Part shown: in pieces, positions 44,587 through 56,100 of the stretch | How positions within the stretch are numbered: position 1 is the stretch's first letter | Layout of the letters: each line of letters opens with the position of its first letter | Assembly (NCBI GenBank): GCA_035610835.1 | Contig: CM069442.1 | Coordinates: forward strand, 5,368,444 to 5,432,443 | DNA length: 64,000 nt | Source: Ophiura sarsii | Taxonomy: Eukaryota > Echinodermata > Ophiuroidea > Amphilepidida > Ophiuridae | Reading direction: 5' to 3' | Translations under genes and position numbers: made by a program | Notes under the pieces: model-generated | The model's input: only the letters and a program-made list of their open reading frames with translations | Databases searched by the model: none | What the model was told of the DNA's origin: nothing

Positions 44587-46451
44587 TGGGGCCCTCACAT
44601 GTATCCGTGTGAGCTGGGCGGCCCCTTACCGTCAGAGTCCAACACGGTGAACAATCAGCAAAAAATGTCAACGGCCGCATTTTATTTTTTTTGTCACCGG
44701 GTTCATACTGTTCTATACCGGGTCCTTATCGGCCTGGAACCGGGCTCATACCACCTCCTCACCAGGTCCTCACCGTCCGAAACGCTTGGGTACCGACCGA
44801 ACAGCCTTGATAACGTCATCAAACTGCCCTGTATAAGCTGAGCGCTCAAGCTCGCCGCTTCTCTCACATTCCGGGAATCTCTGTAAAATACATTTGCCCT
44901 CACATGTATCCGTGTGAGCTGGCCGGCTCATTACCGTGTGACAAATTGGTGCAGACGGCGGCACACGGTGATGTCACACGGTGGGCCGTTTCCCGTCCGT
45001 TGAACACGTTGCCTGGGACAATTGACGTCCATCCGCGCCCGGCAGGACCCGCAGGAGTTTTGAACATGCTCAAAACTCTTGCCGGGTGAGCAAAAGCGGC
45101 GGCAAACGGTGAGAGCCCGGTTTGAGGACGGTATAAAGACGGCACACCCGTTTCGCGCCCGTTCGCAGGGCGGTAATGGTAGGCGGCCACCTTACCGTCT
45201 AATAGAAAAACAACAGAGTCCAAACAATCACTAAAAAATGTCAACGGGCGCATTAATTTTTTGTTGTGGCCACCGGGTCCATAACGATATATACAGGGTC
45301 TTCCGGGTCCTCACCGGCCGTGTACCGGGCTCACCGTCCTCATACATTTCTAGCTTACCGTTCTCACCGGGTGCATTATCGTGCATAACACCTCCTCACC
45401 GGGGTCCTCGGTCCATACCGTTCTACACCGGGTCTGTCCCGGGTTCTCACCGGCCTTGTCCCGGGATCACCGGCCTCATACAGTTCTAGCTTACCGTTCT
45501 CACCGTGTCCTCACCGTGTGCATACCACCTCCATACCCGGTCCTCAGCGGTCGGAACGCCTGGGTACCAGCCAATCCGTCATCAAACCGCCCTTTTTAAG
45601 CTGAGCGCTCAGCTCGCCGCTTCATTTGCATTCCGGAATTCGTACGACCAACATCTATACTCTCTAAATGTAAAAGAGCTAAACCTCACTCTTTCGAGAG
45701 CTTTAGGAGGGACGGCTCTTTTAAGAAGTGAAGTTCACTCTTTTCAGAGTGATTTGTCACTCTTTTAAGAGTGATTTGTCACTCTTTTAAGAGTGATTTG
45801 TCACTCTTTTAAGAGTGATTTGTCACTCTTTTAAGAGTGATTTGTCACTCTTTTAAGAGTGATTTGTCACTCTTTTAAGAGTGATTTGTCACTCTTTTAA
45901 GAGTGATTTGTCACTCTTTTAAGAGTGATTTCCACTTTTTAAGAGTGATTTTAACTCTTTTTAGAGTGAAAATCGCTCTTTTAGGAGTGAACTTCACTCC
46001 AAAAAAAGAGCTGTTCCTCCTAGAGCTCTCGAAAGAGTGAGTTTTAGCTTTTTTACATTTAGATAGTTGCAACATGCCTGCTGAGAGTCCGTTCCGCGAA
46101 CGGTTACTAGGCTGCATGCGGCCATTCGCAGTCCGTCGCTAAGATGGTCGACGTCCACCACCGTCCATCACCGCCCTGCGAATGGGCGCGAAACGGGTGC
46201 GAAACGGGTGCGAAACGGGTGCGAACGGGTGCGCCGTCCTTATACCGTCTTCATACCGGGCTTTCATCGTTCGCCGCCGCTTTTACTCACCCGCCAGGAG
46301 TTTTGAGCGTGTTCAAAACTCCGGTGGCCGGCAAAGTCCCCTGAACGTGTTCAACGGACGGGAAACGGCCCACCGTGTGTGCCGCCGTCCGCACCCATTT
46401 TTCACACGGTAAAGGGCCGCTCAGCTCACACGGATACATGTGAGGGCCCCA
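44587..46451. mobile_element. 1.87 kb Harbinger-like TIR element with TAA duplication
   Basis: Ends TGGGGCCCTCACATGTATCC and its complement, followed by more inverted sequence. It is flanked by TAA at 44584-44586 and 46452-46454, and the split minisatellite rejoins as TTGTTAAGCTTG, matching its sister units. A 3 bp TWA duplication is typical of PIF/Harbinger. The left subterminal sequence recurs at 44899. An 11-base GCGAAACGGGT unit repeats near 46190-46225. No transposase. Confidence 0.8.
45660..46066. mobile_element. Nested inverted-repeat element with 22 bp palindromic satellite
   Basis: Arms of about 80 bases (TCTAAATGTAAAA...TTTTTACATTTAGA) enclose 45735-45970, where TCACTCTTTTAAGAGTGA plus TTTG repeats about nine times, with two further decayed copies. 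Each 22-base unit holds an 18-base perfect palindrome. It lies inside the Harbinger-like element. Confidence 0.8.
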
Positions 46452-46454
46452 TAA

Positions 46455-46792
46455 GCTTGAATAATTAAACATTGAAACTAATCCGCGCAAAAATTTGGCT
46501 TCTTTGAAGGGGGACACTTTCAGCCTCAGGGTTATTAAAAAAGTGTGGGGGGACATCTGCTGTTATGTCCCCCCCCCTCCCCCCCCACCACTTTGAAAAG
46601 TGAGGGGGACGTGTCCCCCTGTCCCCCACCCATATGACGCCCCTGCTGATGGGGCCTCAAATAATCATTACCCATGAAGTGCTACATGGGATAGCGCGGC
46701 ACCAACACAAGAGGGAGCTATTTAGGACCCGGAAGTAGTCAGACAGATGAACCATGAATTTATTAGTTTGCCCATGACTACTGGATGTCAAA
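46455..46792. other. Upstream region of the GH3 gene
   Basis: Minisatellite remainder, then C-rich tracts near 46570-46630, then about 100 bases of ordinary sequence before the ATG. I see no clear core promoter motif. Confidence 0.4.
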
Positions 46793-47157
46793 ATGGCAAT
46801 GTCGTGTGCTAAAGCAGCGAGTTATTTCCATATTTTAGGTTGTTTATCTCTAAGTTTGCTTTCTATAGTAATTGCAAACAAGTCATCCACCCTGTACCAC
46901 CACAACAATTATCCATTTTGGAACTCGTCCTTGTCTTGGGATGAGCGATTGGACGATTTATTGGGGCGATTATTGCTCGACGATATGACGCTGATGATGG
47001 CAAGAGGGGGTGCACGCGAAAATAGTTCACCCGGTATAAACCGCGAAGGTTTAGGCATTAAACCATATAATTGGAATACAGAGTGTCTACGTGGTCAGGG
47101 AGAAGCTGGAAATGCCACGTCTTTTCCCCAAGCTCTCGGTTTGGCGGCTGCATTTAG
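46793..47157 (+). CDS. GH3 exon 1: signal peptide and N-terminal domain start
   Basis: ATG at 46793 in a good context (AAAATGG), with a second ATG two codons on. A hydrophobic run GCLSLSLLSIVIA ends a signal peptide around residue 28. Mature start YPFWNSSLSWDERLDDLLGR, then PYNWNTECLRG and TSFPQALGLAAAF, all typical of GH3 xylosidases. Ends TTTAG|GTACAA in phase 2. Confidence 0.88.
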
Positions 47158-50100
47158 GTACAATAAAAAAAGTATTGTAAATGTAGCATTATTAACTTAA
47201 TTAGGCCTAAGCTTATCATATAGCCTTATTAAATTTATAAAAAATTATACTTTATAGCCTTATTTATTATAAAGTTATTTCATGATTTTATTAAATGTGA
47301 AAGACTAAAAAGAGGTTTTTTTATTTTAAAAATGATGAATACGACTGGCTTTGAGCTCGATTTCTTTGCGCCGGTTTTGTGGACGCCATATGCATGTCAC
47401 ACCCATGTCACCTACCCGCTCACAACTCAAGTCAAGATTATGAATCGGCGGCACCCCCACCCCCTCCCCCACCACCCACACACACCGCTGTCATAGCTCT
47501 CAAGTCAAATGAGAGCATCTGATTCTGATTCATTTTTGGCTTTTCAACTTTTCTGAATAAAATTAGTCAAACGTTTGCTTTATCATATTTAAATGTCAAC
47601 AGAATCTGTACACCTTGGTTAAATGTATCAACCTATTTCAATTTCCAAGAAACACTGGCTTGAATCACTTAAGGAGTTATTATTATAAGCATGCCATCCA
47701 TGCACATTATTCATTACATGGCTCGATGATGCTTCACTTGCTATTTGAGGGTTCATGACTCGAGGTTATTATTTAAGCTCAAAGATTGTTGCTCACGACA
47801 TTAATTAGCTAATCCAAGAAGTTATTATGGTGGTGGGTCATTCCGTGTCAAATCAACCAGTGGTCCCCAGGTGACCCTCTCAGATTTTGATGACATTTCA
47901 TTAGAATAATGGAATGGGGCTCAAATGAACACATACAAAAAATAAAAATCATACGTCATGTACTTTTCGAGCTATGGCCATTTGAAATTTGCGCAAAATG
48001 GCCGATTTACGCGTACGTTACGCGCTCGCGAGTCGCGAAAAGTGACTTTTGACTTCAAAAAGATTTCAAAAGCTCATAAATCTGTCTTCGTTCCAGGTAA
48101 AGAGTTGAAAGTTGGTGTTTTAACATAACTTTTGCCAAATTTTATGAATCTGCAATAAGATTAAATGTATCTCCTTTAGATTAAAAGCTATATTCACTCA
48201 AAGTAGGCCCCACATTCCGTGAAACAATTTTTGTGTGATTTTCGGGGTCACCATATGCCGACTTGAGGGGTCACACAGGTCCAATGTTTCTTAGACATCA
48301 TCTATGGTCCCCTTTCTACAAGCATGAGTAAAGAGAGGCTAAACAAAGCATTAATTAAAAAAGTTATATATGCTCAAAGTAGGCTCCAGCCAGGAAAATG
48401 GCCAAAATACTCCATCAGTCTTGACCCCGGTTGACCCGTGGTCAATTGAAATATTTTTTGATATTCATACCAGTTAAACATATGTATTATACCAATATAC
48501 ACACAGAATTTCAGCTTTAACATAGCAGATTGAAATATTGGCGTTTTCACTCAAATTTGATGTCAAAACCATGCATCGTATGGGCCTATTACACATGTTA
48601 ATATGCCTATATTCCAATCTACTACAGCACCATGAAGGAGTTGAGTGTTAAAGCTGAAATTATGTGTGTATAGGTATAATACATATGTTTAACTGGTATG
48701 AATATAAAAAAATATTTCAATTGACCACGGGGTCAACCGGGGTCAAGACCGATGGAGTATTTTGGCCATTTTCCTGGCTGGAGCCTACTTTGAGTATATA
48801 TAACTTTTTAATTGATGCTTTGTTTAGCCTCTCTTTACTCATGATTGTCGATAGGTGACCATAGATGATGCCTAAGAAACATGAGACCCATGTGACCCCT
48901 CAATTCGGCATATGGTGACCCCGAAAATCACAAAAAAAATATTTCACAGAGTGTGGGGCCTACTTTGAGTGAATATGACTTAAAATCTAAAGGAGATACA
49001 TTTAATCTGATTGTAGATTCATGAAATATGGCAAAAGTTATGTTAAAACACCAACTTTCAATTCTTTACCTGCTATGAAGACAGATTTATGAGCTTTTGA
49101 AATCTTTTTGAAGTCAAAAAGTCACTTTTCGCGACTCGCGAGCGCGTAACGTAAATCGGCAATTTCGCACAAATGTCAAAAAGCCATATCTCGAAAAGTA
49201 CATGACGTATGATTTTTATTTTTTGTAATTGTTCATTTGGGCCACATTCCATCATTCTGATGAAATGTCATCAAAATCTGAGGGGGTCACCTGGGAAATT
49301 TTTCTGAAAATTGGTTGATTTGACACGGAATGACCCTGGTCGTTATATTCCAGAACATGGATGGTCCATCAAATGGTCATTCTTGCCGACCCAACCTCTG
49401 TACCTATAATAATCACACCCTGTATGCGCAGGACCACTGGTATATCATCAGGTCTACCGACCCCCGCTAGGTGACCTTGCCACAACTTGAATGGCGACCT
49501 GATCAGACTACAAACTCCAGACACGACTTGACGGCTAATTAATAAACAATCATGAACAGCAGCTGTTGAAGAAGAAGAAAAAATTGGGGAACTATTTGAC
49601 CACAACTGAGACATTGAGGACCCGCGGGTTACGGGGATGTGCCGCCAAATAGGATCCCATTTTTCACCCCACTGGTATATGGATGACCCCTTTTCTAAGC
49701 CTTTTTTGGTAAATTTATGGGTCTGAAATCCTTAATTTTGCTGTTTTTCACCGAAATGTTAGCAAAATCTGTCAAATATGTATCCACGCTGTGAGGAAAA
49801 TGATATATAGTTCCCCCGAAAATTGGCAAATGTTTGGCTCCATTTTCATTTTGCTGGCGGCACAACCCTACCAACAAAATCTGAGTACCCCCCCCCTTGC
49901 ACCTGGGATTGAGGATTCATGGTGTCGACGTTGCAACTTCACAATCTGAATAACCCTTTAAATGTAAACATTATTTCATGTTTAAGGAAGTAACCATATG
50001 TAGTGTTGCATGAATCTTTCTTTTTCCTTTTTCCTTTTTCAATTGTTTATAGTAAGGATATTATCCACGGTGTTGCTAGGGCAACAGCTATAGAGGTGCG

Positions 50101-53100
50101 GGCTAAGCACAACAACTGGACAGCCCATGGTGTATATGGGGATCACAAAGGGCTCAGTTGTTTTAGTCCTGTCATCAATATTATGAGACATCCATTGTGG
50201 GGAAGAAATCAGGTAAAAAGTAGGCCTATATTATAATATCTAGAGGGATGCTGGGACCCAGTCTAGGTGTACATGTATATGGGGATCACAAAGGGCTCAG
50301 TTGTTTTAGTCCTGTCATCAATATTATGAGACATCCATTGTGGGGAAGAAATCAGGTAAAAAAGTATATTAATATCATATTGCTAATTCCATCCTTTAAA
50401 GAGAAAGAGTACAATAGGTTTAGAGAGTACGGTAAGTCTTTTGTTCAGGTGACGTTAAGGCGAATAAAAGTGACGTTAAGGGGGGACTTAAGGAAGTGTT
50501 TTTTGGAATTTTGTGTGTGCTGTAATTATTGAACTATGACTCAATATATATTTAAGTATACATTTTTAGAAAGAAAATGGATCAGAGAATCCACATACCA
50601 TATATCCAAGATTTGGAGGTTGGAGGGGAGGTGGATGGATTTTCCCCAATTTGCCAACAAAAGCACCATAGGCCTACTGGTTCTGACTACTGACCAAATG
50701 CATAAATTAGCTTTAAACATGCTTAAAGAGGGGGAGGGTGCATAAACATGCACAATAAGATAGTGGATTTTTTTTCTGATTTGAGGCCATGTGCCACAGG
50801 TGGTGTGTGGGCCACCAGTTGAGAATCCCTGATGTAGTATGACGTGTACAATATGTTTAATTTATTTAGGAGACCTACGGTGAAGACCCATACATGAGCG
50901 GCGAGTATGCCAGGAGTTTTATCCATGGTCTGCAAGGTGATCACCCACGCTATATCATTGCCAACGCTGGCTGCAAACATTTTGACGTTCATGGCGGCCC
51001 GGAAAATATACCATCATCTAGATATTCATTTGATGCCAAAGTAAGTCCCGCTACATAATCGTTCTAGTACCAAATATGTAGATCTCACAACATTTTAGAT
51101 TGGTGCCTGTGAATTTCATCAACACTTTTAAGGTGCAAAACAAAATATAAATCGCACATTGTTGCTGTTCTCTGGCCCTTCAGCATATATAAAGTAAAAC
51201 TGCCCAACGGTTATGCATAGGAAGTGTTGCTTTACCTGTTCAGGGGCAAGAAGAGCATGTACAAGGTTTTGAAGTATTTTTGCCCCCCCCCCTCAACATG
51301 TTCCGAACTTCCGAGCAGACTGCCCAAGGGAAAGTATTAGTTTATACATGCTGAAGAGCCGGATGAGATCCAAGGTTTTGACAGAACAGCAATCAATGAA
51401 ATGTGTGCTTCTATATCGTCGCTATTCTTCCAAAACCTTGTATGTTTTTCCGGCCCTTCAGCATATAAAGTAAAACTGCCCAACGGTTATGCATAGGAAG
51501 AGTTAAAAAGGTTTAGAGCAGACTGCCTAAAGGTCATACATAGGAAGTATTACTTTATACATGCTGAAGGGCTGGATGGAGATACATCACCTTTTGAAAC
51601 GACAACCACTAAAATTGATCAAATTTCATAATTGCTCTTTATTATTTGTCTTTTTTGCTTGCATGTTTTTCATTATTCAGGTATCAGACCACGATTGGCA
51701 TACAACATTCCTTCCTCAGTTTCATGAATGTGTCAAGGCTGGAACATACAGTTTCATGTGCAGTTATAATAGGTAGGGTTGATAACTCGGTACTTGTACT
51801 ATACTATTAATCAACTACCACATATTAATCCTTGGAACATAAATGTGCATGATTTAAAATTGTAGTGTTTATAAATACACAGTCCTCATAAAAAGTAACT
51901 GACCAGGTAATAAATATATTCCTAACTCTATAACTATAGCTCCTACATAAAAATATTAAATTATAAAGTTGTACAAAATTTCTTTTCTTTAATTTGATGC
52001 ACTGTTCATGAAGATTGGTTAATAATTAAGAACGATTTTACATTTTCACACTTGGGTTTTGAGTCATGCATTTAGGATACCACAACACTCACCACACTTA
52101 CCACCTCGGCAACACAGAACTGAAAGAGACAACGGAAGAGAAAGACCTGGGAGTCCTTGTAAACAAGTTGCTCACAGTCTCCTCACAGTGTGCAGCTGCA
52201 GCCAAGAAGGGTAACAGAGTGTTGGGCATGATTAAGCGAAACTTTGCTTACAAAGCAAAGAGGTAGTGATGAAGCTCTACAAGTCCCTGGTTAGACCCCA
52301 CCTGGATTATGCAATACAAGCATGGAGCCCACACATGGAAAAAGACAAGAAACAACTTGAGAAAGTCCAACGGCGAGCTACCAAACTTATACCCAGCCTG
52401 AAAGACCGATCGTACGAGGAACGCCTATCACCAGATCCAGACTCGACATCCGCAAATATTTCTTCAGCCAAAGAGTAGTGGATAGATGGAATCAATTACC
52501 TGAGAGCGCCATCAAAGCCCCCACACTCCTCTGCTTTAATAAGAATTTAAGTCACTTGGGTTTTTAATGGGCCAGCAAGCCCCCTTAACCCTGCCACACT
52601 TCTCATCGATTACTACACAGATGAAAGGTGTGGTCTTCAAGGTATGTTCAAGGTATGTTCATGCAGGACCGTGTGAAAGGTATGTGTATGGGCTGCATTG
52701 ATCAATTGAAGTATCCCCAATCCTCGTCTTACTATCGACCAGTTAATCAATAATCTGCCTCCTGCTAGTCCGAGGCAGCACTGAAAACAAAAACTAGCAT
52801 TCCCTACTAGAGAAAAGTTAGTTGAAACGATGTCTGTATCTACTAACATANNNNNNNNNNNNNNNNNNNNNNNNNNNNNNNNNNNNNNNNNNNNNNNNNN
52901 NNNNNNNNNNNNNNNNNNNNNNNNNNNNNNNNNNNNNNNNNNNNNNNNNNCTGCTTACTGCATGGCTTTGATCTGCAAGAAGAAACAACAACAAAACAGA
53001 TTAAGTACATTATTGAAAATTTGCTACAATTTAAGTAAGCTTACTTTACTCATCACATAGACGATAATTTAAATTACGCCATGGCTGCAATAAACTCCCA

Positions 53101-56100
53101 ACTTTAACCTACATCACGTCTACGTCTACGAGTTTATAACGATGTGTTTTTGTTTTAAATACAATCTTGGATTTTACTCACTTTTGCGACATCTTTATCT
53201 CAAAAACGTGCAGCTGCGAGTGAAATGATCGCCGCCGTCACGTCTATGACCAAATTGACCACCACGCACGCGCGGCAACTTCTTTAGTGCGGCACTCTCG
53301 TCCGGCATCTGGTACGGCCGAAAAAAATCGTAGGTCTGCCTTTCGTAGTCCAACTCATTTTCAGACATTAGTTCAGCAGCACAATATAATTGGTAGGGCG
53401 TGTCCAACTAAAGGCGTTGCTACTATTCTTCATTTCATTCGTTGAAAAATTAGTCGACCACGCACACTCTGCTAGAAGTAACATCATTACTCGTTCAACT
53501 CGGTTCAACTAAATGCCCAACTAAGAAATTCTCGTTCAACACCCTAAAACGAGTTTTTGTTTTCAGTGAGCGTGTAGACTAACAAAATGTTAGAATGATA
53601 AACGGACTTTGTGTTGGCTTAGGGCACATATTAATTCATTTAATCTTCAAGTGTAATATTTCAAATTAAAAACAAGAAATTTCCTTACAACTTTATAATT
53701 TATTATTTTTACGTAAGAACTATAGTTATGGAGTTGAGAGCATATTTAATACCTGGTCATTTACTTATTTGAGGACTGTATGTGTGTATGTATCCGTAAA
53801 AGGCTCTCTCATTTTTCATCTATCCAAAATGTAAAAGCTGTGAACAATGTTCCGTGACTCGTGGCAGATTATAGGTGTCTTATAAATCTAAGCCACAGGC
53901 TTTGGATAGGCATATAGGAGGTACAATAGTGGTGGTATAAGTATGGGTGAGGCTAAAACAACATGGTTTGAGGTGTGGTGGTGGTGGTGGGGGGGGGGGG
54001 GGGGGGGGGGGGGGGGGTAGGGAGTTAATGAAGTACGGTGGTATTATAAGCAATGGGACAGGGTGGGGGTCAATGAGGTAATGTGGTTTGAGAGGTAGGG
54101 GGTTAATAAATAATGTGGTATAACCATGTATTTATAGATCTATGGGCATAACACATGGGCGCTAAGGGAGTGTTCAGAAATACTTTGGTGGGGGGGGGGG
54201 CTGGGCAACTTACATTTTTCGATGTTGAAACTTCAAGTTTTTGACCCCCCCTTTACAAATTGCAAAACTTTTTTGATGCCCCCCCCCCCTTAACAATTTG
54301 AAACAACTTTATTGACTCTCCCCCCCCCCCCCCCCCCCCCCCCCCACCACCACCTTACTATTTCGTGTAGACACAGACCTGTTGGCTTCTTTTTACGACG
54401 CTGGCCATCCACAATTTACAACATTTGTAAATGCCTGTTTTTGCTTGAAAAATAAAGGTTGCATGAAAAAATGCATTCAAAACATGAAAATGTGCATAGC
54501 ATGCAAAAAAATGGGGTTTATCTCATTAATGACTACCTCTTTCAACAGTACTTTGTTGTAATTGTGGAAAGTTTCATTTTGTATATAAGTTTCATTTTGT
54601 TGCACAATTTGCAGATGGTCGGTCCAGACGTTGCTTATTTTACCCTATCATGATCTAAGTTTCATTTTACACCCCTAAATGAAAAGGTCCTCTTCACTCT
54701 TTAAATTGTTAATGTTTCTAAAAAAGGTCACAAAAATATTCTTGTGTAATGGGATTTATTTTTTGCCTTTTTAAAACTGAACAATTCTAAGCTAAAACAC
54801 GCGCAGTGCACACTTTTTTTGGTCCACCCAGGCATTATTTTATCCATTTGGCCAACTTTTTTGACCCCCCCCCCTTTATGTACCAAACACTTTTTGGTCC
54901 CCTCTTTGGGCAACTTCAAACTTTTTGGCTCCCCCCACCCACATTTTGCCCAGCCCCCCCCCCCCCCCCCCCCCCCCACCAAAGTATTTCTGAACACTCC
55001 CTAAGAGGTAATGACATCATGTGGTTTCTTTATATAAGAATAACCATGGGATATAGCTTGGGGGTAGGGCATTTGTGAAATCTGTGATAAAGTAAACCAC
55101 AGGGGGGGGGGGGGGGGCTAATGATGGGAGATGGTTTTAGGTAAGTAATGTGGTTTAAGCCACAGGAGGGACAGGGGAATGAAAGTAATTATTAGCCACA
55201 AGATATGGCTTGGGGGTAGGTGATTAATGAAGTAATATGGATTCTTATCTTATAAGTTGGGGCCCACACCACACTGGAGTTCTTTTCCCTGTACGATGTG
55301 TGGCGGATTCGATCACTACAATGCTCGCGTTATGAGATACTTTTTCATCGATGCCTGTGTGCTACGAGGTCAGAATTTTAATGTAAAATAAAATGCATTG
55401 TATTTACTGAGTTCCACACAGCAGGCGTCTGCAGACGACAGTTCACAATGTCACAAAATGTTTCAAAAATGTCAAAACTATTGAATGTTATTACCATATT
55501 TGGAATCAGCATGTGACATGCATTAAAATAAGTACAAACATGCCTAGTATTGGTTCAGTAATCCTTGAGATAGACCTTGACAGTTGGGAACGGTTTCTGA
55601 AAAAATCTGTTTTGTAAATGGAAAAACCAAATAGCAACGTGGAAAGTGTTAATGTATACAAACCACAGGGACAATAAACATATATTTCACGACACATATC
55701 TCATTTATATTTATCCCCAGTATAAATGGAGTGCAGCGTGCGCCAACAGGAAACTCCTAACAGACATCTTACGCACAGAATGGGGCTTTAAGGGGTACGT
55801 TGTGAGTGACCAGAAAGCCGTGGAATACATCCACAAATACCACAATTACACATCCGGACCTCTGGAAACCGCAGTTGCCAGCGTCAAAGCTGCTGCAATC
55901 TGGAGCTGTGCATAACGACTGACAATGCATTCATGCATATCACGGAAGCTGTACAACTGGGCCTGCTCAGTATGGACGAGGTCATGTCAGGTGTGAGGCC
56001 GCTGTTCTACACTCGTATGCGATTAGGAGAGTTTGATCCGCCCAAGGATAATCCGTATACCAAATTGGACGTGCTGAAGGTCGTTGAGAGTCTTGAGCAT

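Larger units (their letters stand above)
51880..53778. mobile_element. MITE family (CAGTCCTCA ends), host of two nested insertions
   Basis: CAGTCCTCATAAAAAGTAAC at the left and a near complement ending GAGGACTG at the right. Compared with the compact copy at 58313-58816, this one is interrupted by a LINE fragment (52071-52658) and a CACTG element (52779-53568). A shortened third relative lies at 63652-63800. Confidence 0.75.

Noticed and set aside
45735..45970. Possible CRISPR-like array
   Set aside because: The 22-base units are directly adjacent with no unique spacers, and the sequence is eukaryotic; it is a satellite.
52830..53060. Open frame running through the N gap
   Set aside because: It exists only because the N run contains no stops.
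53195..53407. 70-codon minus-strand frame within the CACTG element as a transposase piece
   Set aside because: No recognisable transposase motif; too short to claim.
54806..55078. Proline-rich open frames
   Set aside because: Produced by poly-C tracts inside a MITE.
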